DNA of 64,000 nucleotides from Halocaridina rubra (GCA_037179515.1 JAXCGZ010009856.1:1-64000); one strand, 5' to 3'. Positions 11,405 through 25,952 are shown, numbered from the stretch's first letter. The notes: generated by a model from the sequence alone, not told the origin. Numbers and translations are program-made.

Positions 11405-12582
11405 ATAGCTTATATCAGCTATACTTAGGAATGAACGCATCCTAACTGAATGCCACTATGTTCATATTACAGATTCCCCAACCTCACTCGTGACTTCATT
11501 TTAGCATTTAATTTAATTTAAATCTCATTCGGGCCATGAAATAATCTATTAGGCACATTACATATGTGAAAACATGATTCATTTTTTACCCGGATCGGTA
11601 CTCGAACATAGGACTTATGATTACTAAGTCAAGACGCTACCACTATACCACAGAAGGTTAAAAAGAATCCAACCTTATAGCTTATATCTGCTATACTTAG
11701 GAATGAATGCATTCTAATTGAATACCACTATGTTTATATTACAGATTCCCCAGCCTCACTCGTTGCTTCATTTTAGCATTTAATTCAATTCCCAATCTCA
11801 TTCGGGTCATGAAATAATCTATTAAGCACATTACATATGTGAAAACATGAATCATTTTTTACCCCGACCGGGACTCGAACCTAGGACTTATGATTACTAA
11901 GTCAAGGCGCTACCACTACACCACAGAAGGTTAAAAGGAATCCAACCTTATAGCTTATATCAGCTATACTTAGGAATGAACGCATCCTAACTGAATGCCA
12001 CTATGTTCATATTACAGATTCCCCAACCTCGCTCATGGCATCATTTTAGCATTTAATTTAATTCCCAATCTCATTCGGGCCATGAAATAATCTATTAAGC
12101 ACATTACATATATGAAAACATGAATTGTTTTTTACCCCGACCGGGACTCGAACCTAGGAATTATGATTACTAAGTAAAGGCGCTACCACTACACCACAGA
12201 AGGTTAAAAGGAATCCAACCTAAAAGCTTACATCTGCTATCCTTAGGAATGAACGCATTCTAACTGAATGCCACTATGTTCATATTACAGATTCCCCAAA
12301 CTAACTCGTGGCTTCATTTTAGCATTTAATTCAATTCCCAATCTCATTCGGGCCATGAAATAATCTATTAAGCACATTACATATGTGAAAACATGAATCA
12401 TATTTTACCCCGACCGGGACTCGAACCTAGGACTTATGATTACTAAGTCAAGGCGCTAACACTACACCACAGAAGGTTAAAAGGAATCCAACCTTATAGC
12501 TTATATCTGCTATACTTAGGAATGACCGCATTCTAACTGAATGCCACTATGTTCATATTACAGATTCCCCAACCTCACTCGT

Positions 12583-13003
12583 GGCTTCATTTTAGCATTT
12601 AATTCAATTCCCAATCTCATTCGATCCATGAAATAATCTATTAAGCACATTACATATGTGAAAACATGAATCATTTTTTACCCCAACCGGACTCGAACCT
12701 AGGACTTATGATTACTAAGCCAAGGCGCTACCACTACACCACAGAAGGTTAAAAGGAATCCAACCTTATAGCTTATATCTGTCTATTAAGCACATTACAT
12801 ATGTGAAAACATGAATCATTTTTTACCCCGACCGGGACTCGAACCTAGGACTTATGATTACTAAGTCAAGGCGCTACCACTACACCACAGAAGCTTAAAA
12901 GGAATCCAACCTTATAGCTTATATCGGCTATACTTAGGAATGAACGCATCCTAACTGAATGCCACTATAATGTTCATATTACAGATTCCACAACCTCAAT
13001 CGT
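12583..13003. repeat. Monomer pair with a 127-bp internal deletion
   Basis: Two phase markers are 421 bp apart instead of about 548. At 12779-12784 the sequence passes directly from 'ttatatctg' to 'tctattaag', skipping about 127 bases that normally run from 'ctatacttagg' to 'gaaataa'. The short monomer is therefore about 146 bp. The deletion removes body sequence only; the tRNA-like segments on both sides are kept. It is the only deletion of this size I found. Confidence 0.92.
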
Positions 13004-13599
13004 GGCTTCATTTTAGCATTTAATTCAATTCCCAATCTCATTCGGGTCATGGAATAATCTCTTAAGCACATTACATATGTGAAAACATGAATCTTTTTTA
13101 CCCAGACCAGGACTCGAACCTAGGACTTATGATTACTAAGTCAAGGCACTACCACTACACCACAGAAGGTTAGAAGGAATCCAACCTTATAGCTTATATC
13201 TGTTATACTTAGGAATGAATGCATTCTAACTGAATGCCACTATGTTCATATTACAGATTCCCCAACCTCACTCGTGGCTTCATTTTAGCATTTAATTCAA
13301 TTCCCAATCTCATTCGATCCATGAAATAATCTATTAAGCACATTACATATGTGAAAACATGAATCATTTTTTACCCCAACCGGACTCGAACTTAGGACTT
13401 ATGATTACTAAGCCAAGGCGCTACCACTACACCACAGAAGGTTAAAAGGAATCCAACCTTATAGCTTATATCTGCTATACTTAGGAATGAACGCATTCTA
13501 AATGAATGCCACTATGTTCATATTACAGATTCCCCAACCTCACTCGTGGCTTCATTTTAGCATTTAATTCAATTCCCAATCTCATTCGGGCCATGAAAT

Positions 13600-16500
13600 A
13601 ATCTATTAAGCACATTACATAAGTAAAAACATGAATCATATTTTACCCCGACCGGGACTCGAACGTAGGACTTGTGATTACTAAGTCAAGGCGCTACCAC
13701 TACACCATAGAAGGTTAAAAGGAATCCAACCTTATAGCTTATATCTGTTATACTTAGGAATGAATGCATTCTAGCTAAATGCAACTATGTTCATAATACA
13801 GATTCCCCAACCTCACTCGTGGCTTCATTTTAGCATTTAAGTCAATTCCCAATCTCATTCAGGCCATGAAATAATCTATTAAGCAAATTACATATGTGAA
13901 AACATGAAATATTTTTTACACCGACCGGGACTCGAACCTAGGACTTATGATTACTAAGTCAAGGCACTACCACTACACCACAGAAGCTTAAAAGGAATCC
14001 AACCTTATAATTTACATCTGCTATACTTAGGAATGAACGCATTCTAACTGAATGCCACAATAATGTTCATATTACAGATTCCCCAACCTCACTCGTGGCT
14101 TCATTTTAGCATTTAATTCAATTCCCAATCTCATTCGGGCAATGAAATAATCTATTAAGCACATTACATTTGTGAAAACATGAATAATTTTTCACCCCGA
14201 CCGGGACTCGAACCTAGAACTTATGATTACTAAGTCAAGGCACTACCACTACACCACAGAAGCTTAAATGGAATCCAACCTTATAGCTTATATCTGCTAT
14301 ACTAAGGAAGAAACGCATTCTAACTGAATGCCACTATGTTCATATTACAGATTCCCCAACCTCACTCATGGCATCATTTTAGCATTTAATTCAATTCCCA
14401 ATCTCATTCGGGCCATGAAATAATCTATTAAGCACATTACCTATGTGAAAACATGAATCATTTTTTACTTCGACCGGGACTCGAACCTAGGACTTATGAT
14501 TACTAAGTCAAGGCGCTACCACTACACCACAGAAGGTTAAAAGGAATCCAACCTTATAGCTTATATCTGCTATACTTAGGAATGAACGCATTCTAACTGA
14601 ATACCACTATGTTTATATTACAGATTCCCCAGCCTCACTCGTTGCTTCATTTTAGCATTTAATTCAATTCCCAATCTCATTCGGGCCATGAAATAATCTA
14701 TTAAGGACATTACATATGTGAAAACATGAATCATTTTTCACCCCGACTGGGACACGAACCTAGGACTTATGATTACTAAGTCAAGGCACTACCACTACAC
14801 CACAGAAGCTTAAAAGGAATCCAACCTTATAGCTTATATCTGCTATACTTAGGAATGAACTCATTCTAATTGAATGCCACTATGTTCATATTACAGATTC
14901 CCCAACCTCGCTCATGGCATCACTTTAGCATTTAATTTAATTCCCAATCTCATTCGGGCCATGAAATAATCTATTAAGCACATTACATATATGAAAACAT
15001 GAATTGTTTTTTACCCCGACCGGGACTCGAACCTAGGACTTATGATTACTAAGTCAAGGCGCTACCACTACACCACAGAAGGTGAAAAGGAATCCAACCT
15101 AAAAGCTTACATCTGCTATACTTAGGAATGAACGCATTCTAACTGAATGCCATTATGTTAATATTACAGATTCCCCAAACTAACTCGTGGCTTCATTTTA
15201 GCATTTAATTCGATTCCCAATCTCATTCGGGCCATGAAATAATCTATTAAGCACATTACATATGTGAAAACATGAATCATATTTTACCCCGACCGGGACT
15301 CGAACCTAGGACTTATGATTACTAAGTCAAGGCGCTAACACTACACCACAGAAGGTTAAAAGGAATCCAACCTTATAGCTTATATCTGCTATACTTAGGA
15401 ATGACCGCATTCTAACTGAATGCCACTATGTTCATATTAGAGATTCCCCAACCTCACTCGTGGCTTCAATTTAGCATTTAATTCAATTCCCAATCTCATT
15501 CGGGCCATGACACAATCTAATAAGCACATTACATATATGAAAACATGAATAGTTTTTAACCCTGACAGGGACTCGAACCTAGGACTTATGATTACTAAGT
15601 CAAGGCGCTACCACTACACCACAGAAGGTTAAAAGGAATCCAACCTTATAACTTATATCTGCTATACTTAGGAATGAACGCATTCTAACTGAATGCCACT
15701 ATGTTCATATTACAGATTCCCCAACCTCATTCGTGGCTTCATTTTAGCATTTAATTCAATTCCCAATCTCATTCGGGTCATGAAGTAATCTATTAAGTAC
15801 ATTACATATGTGAAAACATGAATCAGTTTTTACCCCGACCGGGACTCGAACCTAGGACTTATGATTACTAAGTCAAGGCGCTACCACTACACCACAGAAG
15901 GTTAAAAGGAATCCAACCTTAAAGCTTATTTCTGCTATACTTAGGAATGAACGCATTCTAACTGAATGCCACTATGTTCATATTACAGATTCACCAACCT
16001 CACTCGTGGCTTCTTTTTAGCATTTAATTCAATTCCCAATCTCATTCGGGCCATGAAATAATCTATTAGGCACATTACATATGTGAAAACATGAATCATT
16101 TTTTACCAAAACCGGGACTCGAACCTAGGGCTTATGATTACTAAGTCAAGGCGCTACCACTACACCACAGAAGGTTAAAAGGAAAACAACCTTGTAGCTT
16201 ATATCTGCTATACTTAGGAATGAACGCATTCTAACTGATTGCCACTATGTTCATATTACAGATTCCCCAACCTCTCTCGTGGCTTCATTTTAGCATTATT
16301 TCAATTCCCAATCTCATTCGATCCATGAAATAATCTATTAAGCACATTACATATGTGAAAACATGAGTCATTTTTTACCCCAACCGGACTCGAACCTAGG
16401 ACTTATGATTACTAAGCCAAGGCGCTACCACTACACCACAGAAGCTTAAAAGGAATCCAACCTTATAGCTTATATCTGCTATACTTTGGAATGAACGCAT

Positions 16501-16672
16501 TCTAACTGAATGCCACTATGTTCATATTACAGATTCCCCAACCTCACTCGTGGCTTCATTTTAGCATTTAATTCAATTCCCAATCTCATTCGGGCCATGA
16601 AATAATCTATTAAGCACATTACATATGTGAAAACATGAATCATTTCTTACCCTGACCGGGACTCGAACCTAG
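13600..16672. repeat. Long-range duplicated segment, left copy
   Basis: This segment matches 44760-47832 at a constant offset of 31160 bp. Private markers shared only by the pair include 'aagtaaaaac' (13621 and 44781) and 'ccatgacac' (15505 and 46665). A one-base loss near 16296 ('tagcattatttc') shifts the offset to 31161. Confidence 0.85.
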
Positions 16673-16770
16673 TACTTATGATTACTAAGTCAAGGCGCTA
16701 CCACTATACCACAGAAGGTTAAAAGGAATCCAACCTTATAGCTTATATCTGCTATACTTAGGAATGAACG

Positions 16771-17864
16771 CATTCAAACTGAATGCCACTATGTTCATAT
16801 TACAGATTCCCCAACCTCACTCGTGGCTTCATTTTAGCATTTAATTCAATTCCCAATCTCATTCGGGACATGAAATAATCTATTAAGCACATTACATATG
16901 TGAAAACATGTATCATTTTTTACACGGACCGGGACTCGAACCTAGGACTTATGATTACTAAGTCAAGGCACTACCACTACACCACAGAAGCTTAAAAGGA
17001 ATCCAACCTTATAGCTTATATCTGCTATACTTAGGAATGAACGCATTCTAACTGAATGCCACAATAATGTTCATATTACAGATTCCCCAACCTCATTTGT
17101 GGCTTCATTTTATCATTTATTTCAATTCCCAATCTCATTCGGGCCATGAAATGATCTATTAAGCACAATACATATGTGAAAACATGAATCATTTCTTACC
17201 CCGACCGGGACTCGAACCTAGGACTTATGATTATTAAGTCAAGGCGCTACCACTACACCACAGAAGGTTAAAAGGAATCCAACCTTATAGCTTATATCTG
17301 CTATACTTAGGAATGAATGCATTCTAACTGAATGCCACTATGTTCATATTACAGATTCCCCAACCTCACTCTTGGTTTCATTTTAGCATCTAATTCAATT
17401 CCCAATCTCATTCGGGCAATGAAATAATCTATTAAGCACATTACATATGTGAAAACATGAATCATTTTTTACCCCGACCGGGACTCGAACCTAGGACTTA
17501 TGATTACTAAGTCAAGGCGCTACCACTACACCACAGAAGGTTAAAAGGAATCCAACATTATAGCTTGTATCTGCTATACTTAGGAATGAATGCATTCTAA
17601 CTGAATGCCACTATGTTGATATTACAGATTCCCCAACCTCACTCGTGGCTTCATTTTAGCATTTAATTCATTTCCAATCTCATTCGTGCCATGAAATAAT
17701 CTATTAAGCACATTACATATGTGAAAACATGAATCATTTTTTACCCCGACCGGGACTCGTACCTAGGACTTATGATTACTAAGTCAAGGCGCTACCACTA
17801 CACCACAGAAGGTTAAAAGGAATCCAACCTTATAGCTTATATCTGCTATACTTAGGAATGAACG
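16771..17864. repeat. Four-monomer duplication, left copy
   Basis: Three independent markers ('cattcaaact', 'tacacgg', 'acaataatg') all recur 1094 bp later. That is four monomers plus the net of one 3-bp gain and one 1-bp loss. Confidence 0.85.
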
Positions 17865-18620
17865 CATTCAAACTGAATGCCACTATGTTCATATTACAGA
17901 TTCCCCAACCTCACTCGTGGCTTCATTTTAGCATTTAATTCAATTCCCAATCTCATTCGGGACATGAAATAATCTATTAAGCACATTACATATGTGAAAA
18001 CATGTATCATTTTTTACACGGACCGGGACTCGAACCTAGGACTTATGATTACTAAGTCAAGGCACTACCACTACACCACAGAAGCTTAAAAGGAATCAAA
18101 CCTTATAGCTTATATCTGCTATACTTAGGAATGAACGCATTCTAACTGAATGCCACAATAATGTTCATATTACAGATTCCCCAACCTCATTCGTGGCTTC
18201 ATTTTAGCATTTATTTCAATTCCCAATCTCATTCGGGCCATGAAATGATCTATTAAGCACAATACATATGTGAAAACATGAATCATTTCTTACCCCGACC
18301 GGGACTCGAACCTAGGACTTATGATTATTAAGTCAAGGCGCTACCACTACACCACAGAAGGTTAAAAGGAATCCAACCTTATAGCTTATATCTGCTATAC
18401 TTAGGAATGAATGCATTCTATCTGAATGCCACTATGTTCATATTACAGATTCCCCAACCTCACTCGTGGTTTCATTTTAGCATTTAATTCAATTCCCAAT
18501 CTCATTCGGGCCATGAAATAATCTATTAATCACATTACATATGTGAAAACATGAATCATTTTTTACACCGACCGGGACTCGAACCTAGGACTTATGATTA
18601 CTAAGTCAAGGCGCTACCAC
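17865..18620. repeat. Four-monomer duplication, right (partial) copy
   Basis: This follows the left copy directly at offset 1094 bp and carries the same private variants. It then runs into a further two-monomer duplication. Confidence 0.8.
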
Positions 18621-19014
18621 TACACCACAGAAGCTTAAAAGGAATCAAACCTTATAGCTTATATCTGCTATACTTAGGAATGAACGCATTCTAACTGAAT
18701 GCCACAATAATGTTCATATTACAGATTCCCCAACCTCATTCGTGGCTTCATTTTAGCATTTAATTCAATTCCCAATCTCATTCGGGCCATGAAATAATCT
18801 ATTAATCACATTACATATGTGAAAACATGAATCATTTCTTACCCCGACCGGGACTCGAACCTAGGACTTATGATTATTAAGTCAAGGCGCTACCACTACA
18901 CCACAGAAGGTTAAAAGGAATCCAACCTTATAGCTTATATCTGCTATACTTAGGAATGAATGCATTCTATCTGAATGCCACTATGTTCATATTACAGATT
19001 CCCCAACTTCACTC
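18066..19014. repeat. Two-monomer duplication nested at 18-19 kb
   Basis: The rare variants 'aatcaaacc' (18094, 18643), 'gattatta' (18323, 18872) and 'tgcattctat' (18412, 18961) each recur after exactly 549 bp, two monomers plus the 3-bp gain. Matching ends where 'ggtttcatt' faces 'ggcttcatt'. Confidence 0.88.
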
Positions 19015-22000
19015 GTGGCTTCATTTTAGCATTTAATTCAATTCCCAATCTCATTCGGGCCATGAAATAATCTATTAAGCACATTACATATGTGAAAACA
19101 TGAATCATTTTTTACCCCGACCGGGGCTAGTACCTAGGACTTATGATTACTAAGTCAAGGCGCTACCACTACACCACAGAAGGTTAAAAGGAATCCAACC
19201 TTATAGCTTATATCTGCTATACTTAGGAATGAACGCATTCTAACTGAATGCCACAATAATGTTCATATTAGAGATTCCTCAACCTCACTCGTGGCTTCAT
19301 TTTAGCATTTAATTCAATTCCCAATCTCATTCGGGCCATGAAATAATCTATTAAGCACATTACATATATAGAAACATGAATCGTTTTCTACCCCGACCGG
19401 GACTCGAACCTAGGACTTATGATTACTAAGTCAAGGCGCTACCACCACACCACAGAAGGTTAAAAGGAATCCAACCTTATAGCTTACATCTGCTATACTT
19501 AGGAATGAACGCATTCTAACTGAATGCCACTTTGTTCATATTACAGATTCCCCAAACTAACTCGTGGCTTCATTTTAGCATTTAATTCAATTCCCAATCT
19601 CATTCGGGCCATGAAATAATCTATTAGGCACATTACATATGTGAAAACATGAATCATATTTTACCCCAACCGGGACTCGAACATAGGGCTTATGATTACT
19701 AAGTCAAGGCGCTACCACTACACCACAGAAGGTTAAAAGGAATTCAACGTTGTAGCTTATATCTCCTATACTTAGGAATGAACGCATTCTAACTGAATGC
19801 CACTATGTTCATATTACAGATTCCCCAGCCTCACTCGTGGCATCATTTTAGCATTTAATTCCATTCCCAATCTCATTCGGGCCATGAAATAATCTATTAA
19901 GCACATTACATATGTGAAAACATGAATCATTTTTTACCCCAACCGGGATTCGAACCTAGGACTTATGATTACTAAGTCAAGGCGCTACCACTACACCACA
20001 GAAGGTTAAAAGGAATCCAACCTTATAGCTTATATCTGCTATACTTAGGAATGAACGCATTCTAACTGAATGCCACTATGTTCTTATTACAGATTCCAAA
20101 GCCTTACCCATGGCTTCATTTTAGCATTTAATTCAATTCCCAATCTCATTCGGGCCATGAAATAATCTGTTAAGCACATTACATATGTGAAAACATGAAT
20201 CATTTTTTACCCCGACCGGGACTCGAACCTAGGACTTATGATTACTAAGTCAAGGCACTACCACTACACCACAGAAGCTTAAAAGGAATCCAACCTTATA
20301 GCTTATATCGTCTATACTTAGGAATGAACGCATCCTAACTGAATGTCACTATAATGTTCATATTACAGATTCCCCAACCTCAATCGTGGCTTCATTTTAG
20401 CATTTAATTCAATTCCCAATCTCATTCGGGTCATGGAATAATCTATTAAGCACATTACATATGTGAAAACATGAATCGTTTTTTACCCCGACCGGGACTC
20501 GAACCTAGGACTTATGATTACTAAGTCAAGGCACTACCACTACACCACAGAAGGTTAAAAGGAATCCAACCTTATAGCTTATATCTGCTATACTTAGGAA
20601 TGAACGCATTCTAACTGAAGGCCACTATGTTCATATTACAGTTTCCCCAACCTCACTCGTGGCTTCATTTTAGCATTTAATTCAATTCCCAATCTCATTC
20701 GGGCCATGAAATAATCTATTAAGCACAATACATATGAGAAAACATGAATAATTTTTTACCCCAACCGGAAGTCGAACCTAGGGCTTATGATTACTAAGTC
20801 AAGGCGCTACCACTACACCACAGAAGGTTAAAAGGAATCCAACCTTATAGCTTATATCTGTTATACTTAGGAATGAATGCATTCTAACTGAATGCCACTA
20901 TGTTCATATTACAGATTCCCCAACCTCACTCGTGGCTTCATTTTAGCTTTTAAGGCAATTCCCAATCTCATTTGGGAAATGAAATAATCTATTAAGCAAA
21001 TTACATATGTGAAAACAAGAAATATTTTTTACACAGACCAGGACTCGAACCTAGGACTTATGATTACTACGTCAAGGCAATACCACTACACCACAGAAGT
21101 TTAAAAGGAATCCAACCTTATAACTTATATCTGCTATACTTAGGAATGAACGCATTCTAACTGAATGCCACTATAATGTTCATATTACAGATTTCCCAAC
21201 CTCACTCGTGGCTTCATTTTAGCATTTAATTCAATTCCCAATCTCATTCGGGCCATGAAATAATCTATTAAGCACATTACATATGTGAAAACATGAATCA
21301 TTTTTTACCCCGACCGGGGCTCGAACCTAGAACTTATGATTACTAAGTCAAGGCACTACCACTAGACCACAGAATGTTAAAAGGAATCCAACCTTATAGC
21401 TTATATCTGCTATACTTAGGAATGAACGCATTCTAACTGAATGCCACTATGTTCATATTACAGATTCCCCAACCTCACTCGTGGTATCATTTTAGCATTT
21501 AATTCAATTCCCAATCTCATTCGGGCCATGAAATAATCTATTAAGCACATTACATATGTGAAAACATGAATCATTTTTTACCCCGACCGGGACTCGAACC
21601 TAGGACTTATGATTACTAAGTCAAGGCGCTACCACTACACCATAGAAGGTTAAAAGGAATTCAACCTTATAGCTTATATCTGCTATACTTAGGAATGAAC
21701 GCACCCTAACTGAATGCCACTATGTTCATATTACAGATTCCCCAACCTCACTCGTGACTTCATTTTAGCATTTAATTTAATTCCAATCTCATTCGGGCCA
21801 TGAAATAATCTATTAAGCACATTACATATGTGAAAACATGATTCAGTTTTTACCCGGATCGGTACTCGAACATAGGACTTATGATTACTAAGTCAAGACG
21901 CTACCACTATACCACAGAAGGTTAAAAAGAATCCAACCTTATAGCTTATATCTGCAATACTTAGGAATGAATGCATTCTAACTGAATACCACTATGTTTA

Positions 22001-22062
22001 TATTACAGATTCCCAAGCCTCACTCGTTGCTTCATTTTAGCATTTAATTCAATTCCCAATCT

Positions 22063-23156
22063 CATTCAGGCCATGAAATAATCTATTAAGCACATTACAT
22101 ATGTGAAAACATGAATCATTTTTCACCCCGACCGGGACACGAACCTAGGACTTATGATTACTAAGTCAAGGCACTACCACTACACCACAGAAGCTTAAAA
22201 GGAATCCAACCTTATAGCTTATATCTGCTATACTTAGGAATGAACTCATTCTAACTGAATGCCACTATGTTCATATTACAGGTTCCCCAACCTCGCTCAT
22301 GGCATCATTTTAGCATTTAATTTAATTCCCAATCTCACTCGGGCCATGAAATAATCTATTAAGCACATTACATATATGAAAACATGAATTGTTTTTTACC
22401 CCGACCGGGACTCGAACCTAGGAATTATGATTACTAAGTCAAGGCGCTACCACTACACCACAGAAGGTTAAAAGGAATCCAACCTAAAAGCTTACATCTG
22501 CTATACTTAGGAATGAACGCATTCTAACTGCATGCCACTATGTTCATATTACAGATTCCCCAAACTAACTCGTGGCTTCATTTTAGCATTTAATTCAATT
22601 CCCAATCTCATTCGGGCCATGAAATAATCTATTAAGCACATTACATATGTGAAAACTTGAATCATATTTTACCCCAACCGGGACTCGAACCTAGGACTTA
22701 TGATTACTAAGTCAAGGCGCTAACACTACACCACAGAAGGTTAAAAGGAATCCAACCTTATAGCTTATATCTGCTATACTTAGGAATGAACGCATTCTAA
22801 CTGAATGCCACTATGTTGATATTACAGATTCCCCAACCTCACTCGTGGCTTCATTTTAGCATTTAATTCAATTCCCAATCTCATTCGGGCCATGAAATAA
22901 TCTAATAAGCACATTACATATATGAAAACATGAATCGTTTTTAACCCTGACAGGGACTCGAACCTAGGACTTATGATTACTAAGTCAAGGCGCTACCACT
23001 ACACCACAGAAGGTTAAAAGGAATCCAACCTTATAACTTATATCTGCTATACTTAGGAATGAACGCATTCTAACTGAATGCCACTATGTTCATATGTTAC
23101 AGATTCCCCAATCTCATTCGTGGCTTCATTTTAGCATTTAATTCAATTCCCAATCT
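22063..23156. repeat. Recent four-monomer tandem duplication, copy 1
   Basis: This 1094-bp unit is followed immediately by a near-identical second copy. Shared private changes are 'ctgcatgcc', 'gaaaacttg' with 'ccccaacc', and the two-base gain 'catatgttac' at 23091. Confidence 0.92.
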
Positions 23157-24250
23157 CATTCAGGCCATGAAATAATCTATTAAGCACATTACATATGTGA
23201 AAACATGAATCATTTTTCACCCCGACCGGGACACGAACCTAGGACTTATGATTACTAAGTCAAGGCACTACCACTACACCACAGAAGCGTAAAAGGAATC
23301 CAACCTTATAGCTTATATCTGCTATACTTAGGAATGAACTCATTCTAACTGAATGCCACTATGTTCATATTACAGATTCCCCAACCTCGCTCATGGCATC
23401 ATTTTAGCATTTAATTTAATTCCCAATCTCACTCGGGCCATGAAATAATCTATTAAGCACATTACATATATGAAAACATGAATTGTTTTTTACCCCGACC
23501 GGGACTCGAACCTAGGAATTATGATTACTAAGTCAAGGCGCTACCACTACACCACAGAAGGTTAAAAGGAATCCAACCTAAAAGCTTACATCTGCTATAC
23601 TTAGGAATGAACGCATTCTAACTGCATGCCACTATGTTCATATAACAGATTCCCCAAACTAACTCGTGGCTTCATTTTAGCATTTAATTCAATTCCCAAT
23701 CTCATTCGGGCCATGAAATAATCTATTAAGCACATTACATATGTGAAAACTTGAATCATATTTTACCCCAACCGGGACTCGAACCTAGGACTTATGATTA
23801 CTAAGTCAAGGCGCTAACACTACACCACAGAAGGTTAAAAGGAATCCAACCTTATAGCTTATATCTGCTATACTTAGGAATGAACGCATTCTAACTGAAT
23901 GCCACTATGTTGATATTACAGATTCCCCAACCTCACTCGTGGCTTCATTTTAGCATTTAATTCAATTCCCAATCTCATTCGGGCCATGAAATAATCTAAT
24001 AAGCACATTACATATATGAAAACATGAATCGTTTTTAACCCTGACAGGGACTCGAACCTAGGACTTATGATTACTAAGTCAAGGCGCTACCACTACACCA
24101 CAGAAGGTTAAAAGGAATCCAACCTTATAACTTATATCTGCTATACTTAGGAATGAACGCATTCTAACTGAATGCCACTATGTTCATATGTTACAGATTC
24201 CCCAATCTCATTCGTGGCTTCATTTTAGCATTTAATTCAATTCCCAATCT
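23157..24250. repeat. Recent four-monomer tandem duplication, copy 2
   Basis: It repeats 22063-23156, including the two-base gain (24185), which accounts for the unit being 1094 rather than 1092 bp. Only a handful of differences separate the copies, for example 'aagcgtaaaagg' at about 23287 and 'cataacag' at about 23643. Confidence 0.92.
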
Positions 24251-24588
24251 CATTCGGGCCATGAAGTAATCTATTAAGTACATTACATATGTGAAAACAT
24301 GAATCATTTTTTACCCCTACCGGGACTCGAACCTAGGACTTATGATTACTAAGTCAAGGCGCTACCACTACACCAGAGAAGTTTAAAAGGAATCCAACCT
24401 TATAGCTTATATCTGCTATACTTAGGAATGAATGCATTCTAACTGAATGCCACTATGTTCATATTACAGATTCCCCAACCTCACTCGTGGCTTCATTTTA
24501 GCATTTAATTCAATTCCCAATCTCATTCGGGACATGAAATAATCTATTAGGCACATTACATATGTGAAAACATGAATCATTTTTTACC

Positions 24589-24592
24589 AAAA
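24589..24592 (-). terminator. Internal TTTT created in the CAAAACC subfamily
   Basis: In this subfamily the acceptor 3' half 'ccccgacc' is replaced by 'caaaacc', so the minus strand runs CCCGGTTTTGG directly after the T arm. A four-T run just behind the B box would be expected to stop Pol III about 20 nt before the usual TTTT, and it also removes acceptor pairing. The same change recurs near 16108, 28688, 29771, 33334, 34416, 36608, 40438, 43985, 47262, 49447, 52451, 53546 (five T) and 60366. Confidence 0.55.
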
Positions 24593-24745
24593 CCGGGACT
24601 CGAACCTAGGGCTTATGTTTACTAAGTCAAGGCACTACCACTACACCACAGAAGGTTAAAAGGAATCCAACCTTGTAGCTTATATCTGCTATACTTATTA
24701 ATGAACGCATTCTAACTGAATGCCACTATGTTCATATTACAGATT

Positions 24746-25209
24746 CCCCAATCTCATTCGTGGCTTCATTTTAGCATTTAATTCAATTCCCAATCTCATT
24801 CGGGCCATGAAATAATCTATTAAGCACATTACATATGTGAAAACATGTATCATTTTTTACACGGACCGGGACTCGAACCTAGGACTTATGATTACTAAGT
24901 CAAGGCACTACCACTACACCACAGAAGGTTAAAAGGAATCCAACCTTATAGCTTATATCTGCCATACTTAGGAATGAACGCATTCTAACTGAATGCCACT
25001 ATAATGTTCATATTACAGATTCCCCAATCTCATTCGTGGCTTCATTTTAGCATTTAATTCAATTCCCAATCTCATTCGGGCCATGAAATAATCTATTAAG
25101 CACATTACATATGTGAAAACATGTATCATTTTTTACACGGACCGGGACTCGAACCTAGGACTTATGATTACTAAGTCAAGGCACTACCACTACACCACAG
25201 AAGGTTAAA
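24746..25209. repeat. Single-monomer tandem duplication
   Basis: The stretch beginning 'ccccaatctcattcgtgg' and running through 'tgtatcattttttacacgg' occurs at 24746 and again at 25022 (276 bp). Agreement stops at about 25209, where the second copy changes to 'aaaaagaatcc'. Confidence 0.82.
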
Positions 25210-25952
25210 AAGAATCCAACCTTATAGCTTATATCTGCTATACTTAGGAATGAATGCATTCTAACTGAATACCACTATGTTTATATTACAGATTCCCCAG
25301 CCTCACTCGTTGCTTCATTTTAGCATTTAATTCAATTCCCAATCTCATTCAGGCCATGAAATAATCTATTAAGCACATTACATATGTGAAAACATGAATC
25401 ATTTTTTACCCCGACCGGGACTCGTACCTAGGACTTATGATTACTAAGCCAAGGCGCTACCACTACACCACAGAAGGTTAAAAGGAATCCAACCTTATAG
25501 CTTATATCTGCTATACTTAGGAATGAACTCATTCTAACTGAATGCCACTAAGTTCATATTACAGATTCCCCAACCTCACTCGTGGCTTCATTTTAGCATT
25601 TAATTCAATTCCCAATCTCATTCGGGCCATGAAATAATCTATTAAGCACATTACTAATATGAAAACATGAATCATTTCTTACCCTGACAGGGACTCGAAC
25701 CTAGTACTCATGATTACTAAGTCAAGGCACTACCACTACACCACAGAAGGTTAAAAGGAATCCAACCTTATAGCTTATATCTGCTATACTTAGGAATGAA
25801 CGCATTCAAACTGAATGCCACTATGTTCATATTACAGATGCCCCAACCTCACTCGTGGCTTCATTTTAGCATTTAATTCAATTCCCAATCTCATTCGGGC
25901 CATGAAATAATCTATTAAGCACATTACATATGTGAAAACATGTATCATTTTT

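Larger units (their letters stand above)
11219..11491 (-). repeat. Representative near-consensus monomer (273 bp)
   Basis: This copy differs from my hand consensus at only a few bases (gtcatg for gccatg, atcagc for atctgc, gcatcc for gcattc). Minus-strand order of parts: hairpin AAGGTT/AACCTT at 11382-11404, tRNA-like segment at 11385-11315, TTTT tract at 11300-11297, then a body of about 180 bp with no similarity I recognise. The body has no A-rich tail, no simple repeat and no target-site duplication. It carries the ACATATGT palindrome at 11288-11295. The CCTAGG in the T-stem region and the CATATG are kept in most monomers. Confidence 0.95.

Noticed and set aside
11219..11491. An intact SINE insertion
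   Set aside because: No A-rich or simple-repeat tail and no target-site duplications bound any monomer; only descent from a SINE remains possible.
12700..12930. Transposon excision or insertion at the truncated monomer
   Set aside because: The junction is a clean internal deletion of satellite sequence with no foreign bases or target duplication.
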